Assembly (NCBI RefSeq): GCF_001522545.3
Contig: NC_031770.1
Location: forward strand, 105,649,468-105,713,467
Length of the DNA stretch: 64,000 bases
Source: Parus major
Lineage: Eukaryota > Chordata > Aves > Passeriformes > Paridae
Reading direction: 5' to 3'
Shown: one piece after another, positions 38,701 through 51,812 of the stretch
Position numbering within the stretch: the first letter of the stretch is position 1
How the letters are laid out: the number at the start of each line of letters is the position of its first letter
Position numbers and translations under genes: made by a program
Notes under the pieces: model-generated
Told to the model about the DNA's origin: nothing
What the model saw: the letters and a program-made list of their open reading frames with translations, nothing else
Database searches by the model: none

Positions 38701-40664
38701 TGGGGTGTTTTGCCAGTCAGGTTCAGTCAAATGTAACAATATTAGCCCGGGGTAGTTGTTCAGTACTGTTGGAAATGAGCTTCTTTTTCTCAGCTCTTTT
38801 CCCTTTGTGTTTCTGCTTCATTGTGCTCAGCACCCTGGCTGTTTGCTTTTCCTTTGGAGGTGAGTGTTCCTGGACAGAATGAAAGGACAGAGATGCACGA
38901 CATGCAAATGTGCATTCCACTACTGAAACCTTTTACAGGAGCTGCACTGCTTGGAGACAGGAAAAAAAGGAAGAAATGCAGTTGTAAGAAGCAAATCTAA
39001 ATAAGCTCCCACTCCACCTTTTTCAATTTACTGGAGGAAATATCTTTCTTCATATCATTTGACTTCTTGATTGTTAGATCAAATTGAGCCAGTTGGAATG
39101 AGCCTCAGTGATCAGCACACAAGACCTGAAAACCTCTGTTTGGCTGCTCTCTGGTCTTTGTGCAATTGGTTTGCTTAAATTTGCTGTAATAACCTTTCAA
39201 GAGTTGTGTACGCATTTTTCACTGAGGACCCTGCCGTGCATTGTGATTATGTTATCTGTTGCCTCCCTGAATGTTTAACATGTTTTAAGTGTTGTGTTGT
39301 GGGAGTTGGTTTTGGGGGAAGTTTTTGTCTAGGTCTGTCCTGTGTCCCCTGTTTTCTCCGAGCTTTTACTTGCAAAATGCAAGGTTATGTTGCTTATTAT
39401 GTATTACTGTCTGTATGTCAGGCATTCTTTTTTTCCCTCCTTCCCTTTTCCTTTTCAAAGTATCTGCTTAGTAAAGTATAGAGTAAGCATGCTGGGTAGC
39501 TCTGACAATTGGGCAATCTGAATTCGGGCATGGATGTTGGATGGTGAGTCGTGGGATGGAGGCTGGTTGTGTTGGAAGGCCATGTACTCTGTTTCTGGGT
39601 AGGACAGAGTGGAAATGCCCTTTCTCTGAGTGCCTCTCCCCAGCGAGCCGAGGGCAGCGCGTTGAACACGAATGGAGCTGCCTGGCCTTGTCCCCCTCTT
39701 TCACAGGGAAAGCAGCAGATGCTGACAGTGAGCATAGTGAACTGCAAATGGGTAAAATAATGAGCTGAAGTGATAGCTTAATGGAATTATTAATGGGATT
39801 TGTGTTCAAATAGTGAATGAGGATTGATTTTTATTAACATAGGTTTTACACATGTAAACTTATGCAAAAGATTATACCCCACTCATTTCCTCTTCTCTGG
39901 CAAGTGTTTATAGAGCATGTGGTGTGCTTCAAACTTCTTTAAATATTACCCTTTCTCTCACTTTATCTACCAGTACTTCTCAGAGTGCAAGTCTTCATCT
40001 AAATCTGCATAATAAACCCGGAGATTTAACTGAACAACGAGGAGACCTTGGAATGAAAGCAGAAGTAGGTGTTCAGTGGGAGTTTGCTGTTTGCTTGTTC
40101 ATTCTCACCAGAATAAAAGACAGGAACACGATGGAAACTCGAAATGCTGAAGTGCAGCTCTCCACAGAATGCGAGGCCTCTGCTAGAGGGGGCTGTATTA
40201 CCTACAGGGTGGTAGTGAAGGTGTCATAATTAGGAGCTGACATTTAAAGAAATATCAGAAGGATTCAAACAACCCCCTACTCAGCTTCCAACAATGTATC
40301 TTTTCGTGTCCCAGTCCTGCCATCTCTTTTCCCAAGGACTCCAGTTTTGATTACCTTTTTGTTTGTTTTTCTGATAAATGCTTTGTTTATCCCCTGTGTC
40401 TGGCATGTGCTTCTAGAGATTGTTTGTAAGCCCCTCGCCCTCTTTGTATGAGGATTTCTCCTAAAGAACTGTTTACCCCCATGATGCTGGCAAAGACTAA
40501 TCCTCTGATTATGGCTGGATTGTGAGTATTTCTGAATGCATCTGTATTTAGGAGCAGACTTTGCCAAATACTTGTTTGGGAGTGTGTGTGCAGAAACACA
40601 TATGGTTCTACTCAACATTGTTACCTGTCATCTATTTGCTTGCTTCTTGTGTTATTTTCATCAC

Positions 40665-40740
40665 ATGTCAATCTCTTGTGATTTTTTGATGTGAGCCCTG
40701 CAGGGCAGGGACCAGACCATTCCTGGCATTTGAGAAAGTC
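40665..40740 (+). repeat. Possible ancient SINE-like fragment
   Basis: ATGTGAGCCCTGCAGGGCAG followed by GGACCAGACC and CTGGCATTTGAGAAAGT resembles the segment 'AAGCTCCTTGAGGGCAGGGACC ... CCTGGCACA' of MIR-related elements. The match is short and may be coincidence. Confidence 0.28.
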
Positions 40741-41549
40741 TTTGTTTCATTTAATAGATTTTTATTGCTACGTGTCTTTTAAAAATCAAAGAAAAATGCT
40801 TTGTTGCCTTTCTGCCCCGGTACTGCAAGGTCTGTGCGAAGTTCATTGGTGACCATTTAAAAAAAAGTTTTTTCCCAAAGAAACTGCCATGTTTCACTGG
40901 TCTTGTGGTAATGATAAAGCATGTTTTATGCTGCTAATACTAAATCAGTTTATAAAAGGTAAAAACAGTCATGGTAGGTGAGACTGTGCATTCATACAGC
41001 TCAATCCTCTGCCTCCAGTGGGATTGATATTGCAGGTACACTGGATGCATCCTTCCCCAGAATGTACTGCCCACAGCTGCACCTTGGGGATTTTGTTTAC
41101 CACATGTATCTTTGTCTTTCTGACACATGATGAAACATGAAGCATAGGCTTGCCTGCAAGCAGGCAGGTAGCCCCATTGAATTCAGGATGGCTATCCTCA
41201 TCCCTACTGTTTAGTATGGGTTTAGTCATTTAGATGGATTGCTGTTTCTTAGGGAGAGTTTTCCATGGTAGGTTCTTCCTGTGAGCAAAACAAAAAGATC
41301 TGAAGTGTGCTTGAATCTGCCTGATCCTTAAAATCTGCTTTCATAAGGGAGAGGGAGTTCCTCAGGCTCACATCAGTGCCTGGAGGCATGCACAAGGACA
41401 GGACTTGGTCATGTCTGTCATCTGTACTCCCAAATCACCAGCTAATTTCCTGGGCAGAGGAGGGGCAGCCTGCTGAGTGAGCCTTGACTTGCTGCTTCAG
41501 AACCATAGCTGGGCACTTTCCTAAATACTGCTATTTAACAGCCAAGCTG

Positions 41550-41788
41550 TGTCAGCAGAGGAGGAGGTTGGATGCCAGGAAAACTTCCTTTGCCCAGAAG
41601 GTGGCTGGGCACTGGAACAGCTCCCCAGGGACATGGTCACAGCATCAGCCTGACAGAACTCAAGAAGTGTTTGGACAATGCTCTCTGGCACATGATGGGA
41701 TACTTGGGGTGTCCTGTGCTGGGCTGAGAGTTGGACTTGATCATCCTTGTGGGTTCCTTCCAATTCCAGGTATTCTATGATTCTGTGA
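41550..41788 (+). mobile_element. CR1 LINE 3' fragment
   Basis: GAGGAGGAGGTTGGATGCCA, GGAAAACTTCCTTTGCCCAG, GTGGCTGGGCACTGGAACAG, then CAAGAAGTGTTTGGACAATG, CTTGGGGTGTCCTGTGCTGG and GTTGGACTTGATCATCCTTG end in TATTCTATGATTCTGTGA. This is a CR1 subfamily different from the copy at 10365 and shares its tail type with the SINE at 47900. The open frames over this block are by-products of the repeat. Confidence 0.9.
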
Positions 41789-42419
41789 CCATAAATGTGC
41801 TGTCTGATGATTCTGTCATAGAGTAAATGGATGCAAGACTGAGGCCAGATACATAGTGATGCAGGAAGACTAATCTCTGATGGCTGTGACTTCTATTCCT
41901 GGAAAAAAATGCTGACTGTGGGGCTTTTTTTTATTGCAGAATCACGTTAGTCCTGGGGTAGAAAATATTGGGTAAAATATATTGTACTCATAATTCATAT
42001 TAATGGAAATTCAATAATGGCAACCTGTCATTCAAAAAGATTAGAAATGAGTCCAAGTGTTGTGCTATAAAAACATTAAAAAAGCATTATGAATTACAAT
42101 CTATTGCACCATGTTTTGCTCGTTATAAATAATGAAGGGAAAAACTAGTCCTTGGAAGTTTTTGGGTTGTCCATTTTGAGAGAAGCCAGCAATTACTTTG
42201 TAGAGCTGACTGTGCACCATTGATCTGACTTATGGATTTCATAAATGCAGTGGTCTGCTAATTTAATAAACGTGCTCAATCTGTTTTTAAACAGAATACA
42301 GAACTTTGAAAAATGATTTCCTTTCAAACTAAAATTAACTCTTATGGCTTTTAAATATTAGACTGTGATATTTGCTTCCAGATTTTCATTAAAATACCTT
42401 CTGGTTTCACATTTTTCCT

Positions 42420-42505
42420 GGGATGGGCTCGGTGCTTGCGGCTCATGTTTTATTATATTAAATACTCATATTTCACTTATGCTAATTTGGCATCGAGTTA
42501 TGAAT
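42420..42505. promoter_or_regulatory. Candidate enhancer-like element with POU-type word
   Basis: GGGCTCGGTGCTTGCGGCTC and then CACTTATGCTAATTTGGCAT CGAG combine retained CpGs with an ATGCTAAT octamer-like word and TAAT cores. It shares the ATGCTAAT word with the block at 16190. Not testable without alignment. Confidence 0.25.
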
Positions 42506-44283
42506 TGGAGTTCTTAGGCAAACCTTTATTTGGTTCTACATTGTCAGTAAAGCTTGCAGCTGCTTAAAAAGTTTGCCACTGCCAAAAGCTTAGATAAATA
42601 TGTGTTCAGAAAACTAGAACTTGCTGTGTATTGGACAGAATATTGATAGACTGTATGTGATATCTCATCTAAGTCATTTGTATGTAAAGCTTCAAGTTTT
42701 TGAGAAAAAACTTGCAGTGTTTTCAATAAATTTGCAGCAAACTGAGTAAAGGGAGATTTCCTTGTCAATTTAATGTGTACTCTCAAGCATGAGCTGTGAT
42801 TATTTTTGTCTCTAGTCTATTTTAACTGTTGTAACCACAGTAAGTCATAAACCAGATCAAGCTGCTCTTGCAGTCTGGCTCCTTTAGTGAATCTAAAATC
42901 TATCTGTTGGACTTCTAGGTGTAAAGAGGTCAAACAGTGTGATGGCAGTGTACATCAGCTGAGTTTGAGGATTTGGTGATGGGATACCCTTTAATGTCCA
43001 GGGGATCTTATCATCTGAATTCTTGCCCCCTCCATCTGGAGACTCACCTACTGTGTTGGAGAGCTGAGTGTAACTGGGGACCAAAGTCTTCCATATTAAA
43101 CTAATTCTCAACTTTATACTGTCTAGATCCATCCTTCCTTTCCTTCTCCAGTCTATGCAAAATGTATGGTATCTTGAATTAGCATTGACAGGGAAACTGA
43201 AGGACCTTTGGTCATGTGCCAGATTTAATTCATTTGTTATCAAGACTGAGAAGTGAATGTGACAGTGACAGCAATAATTACCTTCTTCTGTAAAGAAATG
43301 CAATACAAGCTTATGCATTTTGGTTAAAGGGGGGTTAGGGAAGAGTAAGGCAATTATACCTATCATACACTTGTGACCTATTTTTTTATCAATCTTGACA
43401 AGCTTAGAGAGTCTGATGGTACATCCTAGGCAAGGAACACCTAAATCCAAATAAAATAACTTTCACTTGGTACCGTATTTCTACTGTAGACTGATAAATT
43501 GCTTTTTCAAAAATCAGCTCTGTTGAATTTTTTAATAAAGTTAATGGGGTAGGACAGACAGTAGTGGGTTGCTGTCTGCTTAGTGTATTCTGGATACAAA
43601 ATGAAATTCCCTCAGTCTTATTTAATATTACAGGTTTGGGGTTTCAGAGGAAGAAAATGAAAATCAATGACATTTGCAACACAACACAATATTGGAGCAG
43701 CAGGATTCAGGGAAAGTAGCTAGTGACTGTCCTTGAGGACTCCCACTAATTATATTTTTTAGCTTCCACCTCCTGCAGATACAGGATTAATATTATTTAC
43801 TTTTCTTTATTCTGGCTCTGTTGGATTGCTTGAGCAGCTCTTATGAGCTGTTTGAACAGGGACACCTTTGAAATTCATGCATAGCCAGAGATCCAGTTCT
43901 TCCTGCTATTCAGACCATTTCAGGGTGTTTCCTGGAAGGTCTTTTGAAGAGTCTGAAAAGTGAGTTGGCACAAGCATGAGCATTTTGAAAAATTGACTGG
44001 AAGAAGCAGACTTCTACTTGACATAGGGCAGGGCCACGGACACGTAACATTGGATGGTGATCTCTCTGTAAATTTGGGTACTGGTATAGACTTTGCAGCC
44101 TTGCTTTGGAAAAGGCTTGTCGAAAACTAAATGGAGATACTTTGGGAGAAGTGGCTGAGAAAGTACAAGTTTGCAGCAAGTACATTTGTCTTCAAATGGG
44201 GAAATATAACGATGTCAGGTCAGCGGCAGAGCAGTGCTCCGTGCTGTGCTCTGCTGCCCAAGCTGAGCTTGTCAGTCCTTGGG

Positions 44284-44312
44284 AAGTTGAGAAGTCAACT
44301 TGAGAAGTTGAC
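44284..44312. repeat. Short inverted repeat with a third copy
   Basis: AAGTTGA-GAAG-TCAACTT is a 7-base stem with a 4-base loop, and the AAGTTGA word recurs just after it (GAGAAGTTGACAG). It lies in a locally GC-richer stretch (44200-44530). Confidence 0.75.
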
Positions 44313-47300
44313 AGTGTCATCAAGACCAAGTCCTGAAGGCCTGGCCAAGAGGCTGTGTCTGTCAGCTGGAAGACTGAGCTTGTGGGCTGTCTCCTGGTAG
44401 GAGCAAGCAGACTTGGCAGTATTTCCCTGGGAAAAGCGACGTTCCCGCAGACAGCAATCTCTCTGCTGCTCATTGGGCCATTCGGCACATCTGCGTCCTC
44501 TCTCCCGATCCTGACAAAATGTCCCTTCTCTCTGCTGAGTTTTCTCCTGACTCATCAAATCTTTCAGCTGTATTTGCGCTCTTCCTAATGGAGAAAAAAA
44601 AAATAATAGAAAAAGCTGTTCCTTTTTAATGAAATTTCTTGTATGAGATCAGAAAATCTCAAATTGTTTCATTGATCTTTCTTGTTTTGTTTTATTACTT
44701 AAGCACTAAAAATGAAATAGATAAGACATAAATGAACTGGCTCATCTGTTGTTTCTTCCCAGCTCTTGGAAGGCTTTATTTTTTGTGCCTACTATACAGA
44801 TTTGTCATATGTAATGCACTTTTTTTTTTCCTTTCTCATCTATTTCCATGCCTTTTAATTTATTTCTCCATCCATTTCCATCTATTTTTACCTCCAACAG
44901 TGTGGGGTACCTGAAAGCTCTCTATTGCATTCCTGGGAACAGGCTAAGTCTAACAGATGAGGCATAAGGAGAAGTTTAAAGAAACACAGAGTCTGATCCT
45001 GTTTCACTTGACAGCTTCTGTTGAATCCTTGAAGCTTTGATTCACCTCAAACATCTTTATCCATCCAGATGTTCAGCATCTGTTTACAGTTGGCTTGTAG
45101 CCCCTCTTTTTATTCAGCAGAGACGACTACCACTCTCCAAAAGATGATTTTTCTCACCCTGCAGTAGGTGGTTTGAAGGTCTCCTTTGGTATCCTTTCCT
45201 GTTCCCATTGGGTACAGAGGGACCCTATAGATCACTTTTGGCAATCTGATATTGAAATGAAGCCAGTCTTCACATTCTTTATCATTTTATCCATCTGTGG
45301 CAGTAAAAGCTATGTAAGTACTTAAAGATCTAAATGTGAAATGAATGCACGTTCTGCAAATGGTTATTGATACTGTAAGCAATAATATCGGTATTATTAT
45401 TATCCACCTGCTGAGGGAAACAGAAAATGACATCTTGCCTTTACTGAATCATTTGTGTGCCAGAAACTTTGCCCAGTGTTTCACTGCAAACATTTATTTC
45501 CCCTTTTTGTTATGCTTTTCCTTTTGCTGTTCTTCATTAATGCAAATTTTTCTCATTTGTGATGCTAGTAGGAAGCACTTGGCCCATTACACATGGCTTG
45601 GTCATAAACAAGGTATTTGCTCTTTCTTATGAACAGAAAAGTGTCAGGAAATTTCATTCTGGGTTGTTGGTGACATTATCACATTGGAGTTTGTTGTTAG
45701 AAAACTTATTTTCTCTGCAGATACAGCACTCAACCTCAAGATTTTGAGGTAAAACCACACAAATAAAGCAGTTTGCCACTTCTGATCAAATTGCTCATTT
45801 TCAGTTTTGTGGGAAGACTATAAAGGAATATATTAAAGGAATAGGAGAATCAGAGGCCATGGGGAGCTGGAAAATGAATAAAAAAGAACAGTGGTGTTTT
45901 GAGGCTATCGAGGAGATGGGACACTGATTTCAAACTGAGAAGGGACAAAAATAAGTCAGACCATTGGGTTGGCTTTGAAGCACTAAGGAGGGAACTCAGC
46001 TGCAACTATCTCAGCTTGTGCTTCTTTCCCAAGTGTGTGTTATCTGATGGCCCACCATGCTGAATAACACTTGCAGGAGGTACAATTGTTTGTTTTAAAT
46101 GTCTCCATCACTATAAAGGCAGGTAAACATTTTCCATCTCTGTTGTCTGGTAGTGAAGGATCGTGACTGCTGCGGTGGTGGAGTGGTGAGGGAGCCAGTG
46201 GGAGATCTGAGGGGCTTATGTTTAGCTCTTGAATACGCTCTTCACAAATTCATGGGCAAATCATCTAGGATGTGTGAAATCCTATTGCCTCCTGATTTCA
46301 CTAAAATTTAGGTGTGGACAGCTGTGGAGTTGGACTTCAGTGTTTTGTTTTGGTGACTGTAAGAGAGGGGAATGCAGCCATATCAAGGCTTCAGAGGATA
46401 TGCACATTGAAGGTGATGAGGGACTTCAAGGCTTCATCCATATTTGTACCCTGAACAGTCAGAGAGGACATGGGCCCAATGTTTTCAAATTTTTGAATAG
46501 TGCAAAACCAAATTGTACTAAGCAGCATGAAGGTAAATTGATTTAAATTCTACCAGACGTTATCAATTGATAATACATCACCATTGCTAGAAAAAAATTG
46601 CAGCTCAGTGAAGGGCATTGGGAAAATAAAGGGATGTAGTCTGAGATACCACATGGTCCAGGAGAACAATAAGACAGCAAGAAACCAAGACACTGTGATG
46701 CCTTCAGGATGATTCTGTTTGCAAGAACATGGTTCTAGGCTTTTGAGACTTTGCGAAGAGTTTCTGAACACTGGGAGGCACAGTGGCACCATTTTTAAAC
46801 AGAACTACCTCATCTATTTGCCTGTTTGCCATGGATTCCCTTGGAGCAAGGACTGCAGGGTGAGGATATGTAGCTCCAGCTTGGTTGCCCATGCTGGGGT
46901 TTGGTTTACGAGTAGAAACCCATCTTTATGTGTAGAGCTGGACTGCTCAGCTGCTGCAGTTGAAGCTTGGGTGCACCTTCTGTTTGCTAACCCATGGGAT
47001 GGATTTTGGAGCCAGCAGTGCCTAGAACCTCATGGCTTGTGTGACCAGGACTTTGCTCTTAAAGATCTCAGAAAGGGGCATAAGAGCTTCCTAAATAATC
47101 ACCTCCAAATTAGCTGTCAGTGTAATAGTGTAATTAACGAGGGCCAGCAAAGACCTTGGTTGTACAAAAGGAGAAATACCAAGTAAAAGTAGTGAAAGTT
47201 CTTTGATTAAAGTCTATTCTATTAGGAAGGCAAATGCTTAAATACTCTGCCCAATTCTGACATTCATGACTGAAGAAGATGGAAAAATACTAAAACAGTT

Positions 47301-47899
47301 CTTAAGGAGGACCATAAAAACTATCCAGGCCTGGAGAACAAGCCATAAAATGTGTTTCAGTCTATTCAGTTTCTTAAGAGAGGTTAGAAGATCATTATTT
47401 AGGAGCTGACAAATGGAAAAATAGCTGAAGTGGAGAACATGTAAACCTTGCAAACAATACTGAGTGAGATGATATTGGAAAATCAAGTAGTTCCAAATGA
47501 TACTATGAGTTCCTCCAGCCTTAGGTGGTGAAGCTAGAAGAACTAAAACACTTGATAAAAACTGCACTTTTAAATTACTGAAGGACCACAGTTTTGTACC
47601 TAGGTACTGTGGTGTCTTCTAATATCCTCTTGAAAGGTTTTCATTTGAGTAAGTCTTCACTTGGAAGATATATTTTGCAGTAGTAATAAATATTTAGCTG
47701 ATTCATTTGGAATGCAGTCAGTTGCAGAAATGAGGGGGAAGCAAGTTATATATGTGTATATATATGTTCTTTTTCTTTTTTGAATTTTTTTTACCATGAA
47801 AACTCTTGATTTTAAGCCTCTTACTGTTCCTTCTGGAGATTTCAGTGAATGCATTAGTGCTATGTTCTTGTAATTCTAGATTACTGAATGATATGACCT

Positions 47900-48040
47900 C
47901 ACAGAATCACAGAATATTCTGAGTTGGAAGGAACCCACAAGGATCACCAAGTCCAACTCTTAAGTGAATGGCCCTTACAGGCATCAATCCTGTGACTTTG
48001 AAATTGTTAGCACCATGCTCTGACCAAGTGAGCCAATGTC
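47900..48040 (-). mobile_element. tRNA-Ile-derived SINE with CR1-like tail (TguSINE1-type)
   Basis: On the minus strand the head (48040 down to about 47970) reads TTGGCTCACTTGGTCAGAGC, then ATGGTGCTAACAA, then AGGATTGATGCCTGTAAGGGCC. This follows tRNA-Ile closely from the A box through the anticodon arm to the B box and acceptor stem, with anticodon-loop CTAACAA where the gene has CTAATAA. The tail (47970 to 47900) reads AGTTGGACTTGGTGATCCTTGTGGGTTCC and ends in ATTCTGTGATTCTGTGA, the CR1 3' end. Such a tRNA-Ile/CR1 chimera is described from zebra finch as TguSINE1 and is mobilised by CR1 enzymes. The B box is degraded, so the copy is probably inactive. It is the best lineage marker in the window. 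Confidence 0.8.
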
Positions 48041-51000
48041 AGTGGTGAAAGTCTTTGCAGGGAAAATGGCTGAAAATTAAACTCCTGTAGCTGCAGCACT
48101 GTTTGGAATCTAAAATTATGCTTAGAAAAAGACTCTTGCTGTGTCAATCCTACTTAGCACTTTACCACAATTTTTTTACCAGGCCTACTGCAAATGTCAA
48201 GTCCTCAGTTGCTAAATGTCCACATTTAATTTCTTCCTTTTGTTCTACCATTTCTATTTGCATAATACTATTTTCTTCCAAGTTTTTTTTTTTTTTTTTC
48301 TCCCTGCACCCATGGTTGTTAAATATCTCCTTTAATCATAGCACTCATTTTGTCTAGGTGTCGGTAATGTAACTAAGACTAGATTCAGTAAACTGTTAAC
48401 ATGATAAACAATTAACTCAGCTCGCACTGACTGTTCGGGGTTCATTCCGTAATGGGGCACCAGGGAGACCATTCCTTGTGTCTGACAATAGGTTAACCCA
48501 TGAGGGTCTTTCTGTAGGACCTGGGTACAAAAGGAGAGGGATGTGAAAACAGTGCATGAGAAGTTAGGCACTGCCACATCACTGAGGGCGGCAGTGACTG
48601 GCATTTAGCGATGTTGCTGAGCTGATGGTGAGTAGGGTGTAGGGTCCACACGAGGTAGCGTAGTTTGGGCCTCAAAGTGCTTCATTCAGCTTTTGGATTT
48701 TCCCTGGTTATCTCTCTGTATTTGGCCTGATATTTCTCGGTTCAGACTTCTGAAAGCCTTATCAGGTGTGTTGTGACTAAAAATATGGACTTTAGAGTCG
48801 TGACAAATCTCATCTAGTCTCGTAACAGTGAAATGTTTACATAGTCATAAAACACTCAAGCATCTGCCCTGTTGAGGTACATGTTGCTTATCTATTTTAT
48901 CACGTTTTTCATCCTGTTAGCATTTGTGATTTCTAGTGTTGCCAGCTCCAGATGTTCCAATGTTGTGACAAAGTCCTCAAAGTCTTAAGATTTTTACAAC
49001 ATAATAAATTTAGAGTTGCTTTTGTTTCCTTTATGGCTTCTGAGACTTTGGAATATGGTCAGGTTGCATTTCACGTTATTCCTTGTAACAATCAAGGTTG
49101 GAAAACATTTATTTTTGAGTGAGAACAGAGGTGGCCTTTGGGAATCATTTGTAGCCATGTCACTTCTACTCAGCAATAAAAGAAAGTGCTGCCAAGGAGA
49201 TAGGGGGAGGAAAGTAAAGTTCAAAGAACAAAATCCATAGTTTTAACCCTATAATTTCCTGCTGCCTAACCCAAGGGATAACTAACTGAAAATTCGGAAT
49301 ACTCCTGACATCTTCAGCTATAAATCTGTATGTGCAAGACCTGTCCCTACCTTACAGTTAAACTTGTCTGGGATGTAGAAACCAAGTGGTCCTTTACCAA
49401 AATCAGCAAAGTGGCATTTCTTAGAGTATGCCTTCAAAAAAAAAAAAAAGGAGATGGGGGGATTTAAGGAAATCTGAATACTTCAGGTCAGCAGCAGCTG
49501 TCTTTTTTTGCAAACAATGTAACACCAGGAGATCTTAAAACTGTCAAAAATGGTGGGGAATGAGGATTTTGGATAGACATTCCAAGTGGCAGGTTCATCA
49601 TCTCTGCTCTGGGGTCAGGTATGTGCTCTCTGGAGAAGCTTTTTCCTTCAAGACCTGGCACTGGATGCTCTGCTCATTCGTAAGAGGGAAAAGAAAAAGC
49701 CAAGGTCTGAAAAAGAGTGAAGGGATATGTCCTGCATTTGACAAAAGGAAGGCAAGGCCAGCTACGAGCCTCATCCTGCTGCACATAGTCTGGAAGTAAG
49801 GCCTCTGACCTGCAGGGCAATTTTTGGGATTCAGATACTATGGACAGTGAAATAAAGGTAAAAGTATTGAGTTGTCCCTCAGTCAGTCAAACTGATATAG
49901 CACAAAACTTTGTAATGTAACATTGAAAAAGGATTTTGCTTTAATTATACATTTAATTTTAGAGGGTTATATTGATTTTTTTATAAATATGGTTTTGACT
50001 TTGCAAATAATGGAGTAACACTTTCAGTCTTGCAAGAATATCCTTGTGATGTTTGCACTCTCGAGTCAGTGAGAGTCAGTCTCAGTTATTAAAAGTAGGA
50101 CTGAAGCTTGCAAATCCAGGATGCATGTGTCCTTTGGAGGTGAAAAATCCAATTACAGCAGCATGCGTTGGGGAACCTGCAAGCCTGGGAGGTGGGTTTA
50201 TCTCAATCTGAGTAACGAGGGTTTGTAAGAGAGCTGGCATCACAAGTTGCTGGGCCCTGGAGAGAAGCATTTCCCTGCAGATAGCAGCCAGGCTGCTCTT
50301 GTTAGAGGCAGAGAAGTTCTCAGTGCACCAGTCAAGCCTCAGATTGTTACAAGTACTGAAGCAGTACGAAAAAAATCCTTTAATTTTATAAAATAACCAC
50401 GGTATCAGACCACTAGCTTATGAAATAGAAGACCTACTTCAGTTGCCTCCTCAGTTTGAGGAGATTCAGACTTACACTTCCAATTCTCCAGGGCTGTTTT
50501 ATAACACAGCAATGTTTCTGAACAACATTCAGTATTCCTAGAGCAAAGATACAAATATGGGCCTCTGAGCTCCCATCCCACAGTGGGGCTGCAGAGCCAC
50601 ACAACCCTAAATGAAATGCAGGAGGATTTGAGACTCATTCCTTCCTCCAGCTTTCCTACTGGGCTGCAGATACTTGAGGTTCTTGTCTTTTGGGAGTTTT
50701 CATCTCAATTTGGTTTTTGTGAGACATACATATAGAGGCACATGTAAGTATACATACATTTGATACATGAATGATGCTTGACATGCAGTTCTGGGCTCTT
50801 CTTTGATCAGGAAAACATGGATAAAACAAACATAGTCCGAAAATCCTGTGTCCTTCCATATAAGATGAAGCCACAGAATAATCTCCAATTCCCAGTTCTG
50901 CACATCTTCAGCAGTGAAATTCTAAAGCTCTGGTTTCAAAATATTTCTGCTTAAAATCTGCAGCAGTACCAATAGTGCCTAGAAGGGACTGGACAGAATA

Positions 51001-51481
51001 TTTGTAGGGCGGTCTGTGGTTCCCAGTTCAACCCTGCTGACAGAGATGCAGGTGCACACCGGGACAGGGTTAGCAGGACATGATGCTGGGACAGGGGAGC
51101 ACAAGCCACTGGGCTTTGGATGCAGGAGGGGAGAATAGGTGCTGCTGAGAAGGTAAAGGTTAAGAATATTTTTGCTTCTGAATTTCTGTTGCTTGGGATG
51201 AAGAGCTGTGAGCTTTGACTTTTTGCCTCGTTTTTTCACATTGTTTCCATTCAAATCTTTCTTGGATTTGTTTAGAGGGATTTTTGAGAATATTTTTGAT
51301 TGGATGTTACGAAGATCTGTTTCTTAGTCTGTATTTCTGGCCATTGGAACTAGGTCTTCTGAGTCTTATTAAAAACTCTACAATGAGGTGTTTTGAAAGT
51401 TAACTTGCAAGTTAAGCTGAATTATTCAGCCCTCTTTCCTGCTGCTGTCACCACTTCCATGATGTGAACAGATTAATCAGT

Positions 51482-51524
51482 GTTAGTTTTTTAACTAACT
51501 AAAAAACTGTTAGTTTTTTAACTA
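51482..51524 (+). repeat. Direct and inverted repeat of GTTAGTTTTTTAACTA
   Basis: The 16-base unit GTTAGTTTTTTAACTA occurs at 51482-51497 and again at 51509-51524. Between them ACTAAAAAACT makes AGTTTTTTA a 9-base stem with TAAAAAACT. It is followed by a second A-run/T-run pair up to 51540. It could fold as a hairpin; no function is implied. Confidence 0.85.
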
Positions 51525-51699
51525 AAAAAAAAAGTTTTTTACTTTTTGATTGTGAGAAATTACCAGAGCTGTAATTTCTCATTGGCTTTCTATCCATGTT
51601 TTAAAGAACAGTGTAAAAGTGAAGTCCTGCCTGTTGGGTTTTTTTACCATGTCCTTTCAATTCTTAATAATTCCATCTCTATCAATGGAGGCAACTCCA

Positions 51700-51812
51700 A
51701 ACTGGCAAAGCAGCTTGGTCTAGTTGGAGGTGTCCCTGTCCATGACAGAGAGATGGAAACAGAATGATCTTTAAGGTCCCTTCCAAACAAAACCATTCTG
51801 TCATTCTGTGAT
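51700..51812 (+). mobile_element. CR1 LINE 3' tail
   Basis: AGCAGCTTGGTCTAGTTGGA, GGTGTCCCTGTCCATGACAG, AACAGAATGATCTTTAAGGT and CCCTTCCAAACAAAACCATT end in CTGTCATTCTGTGATG, the expected CR1 terminus. It belongs to the same broad group as the copy at 10365 and is 5'-truncated. Confidence 0.87.

Noticed and set aside
42893..43450. Open frame of 185 codons on the minus strand
   Set aside because: No motif recognised and overlapping frames give nothing; treated as chance.
47970..48040. Functional tRNA-Ile gene on the minus strand
   Set aside because: Anticodon loop and stems carry mismatches, the acceptor end is not paired properly and the copy is fused to a CR1 tail; it is a SINE head.
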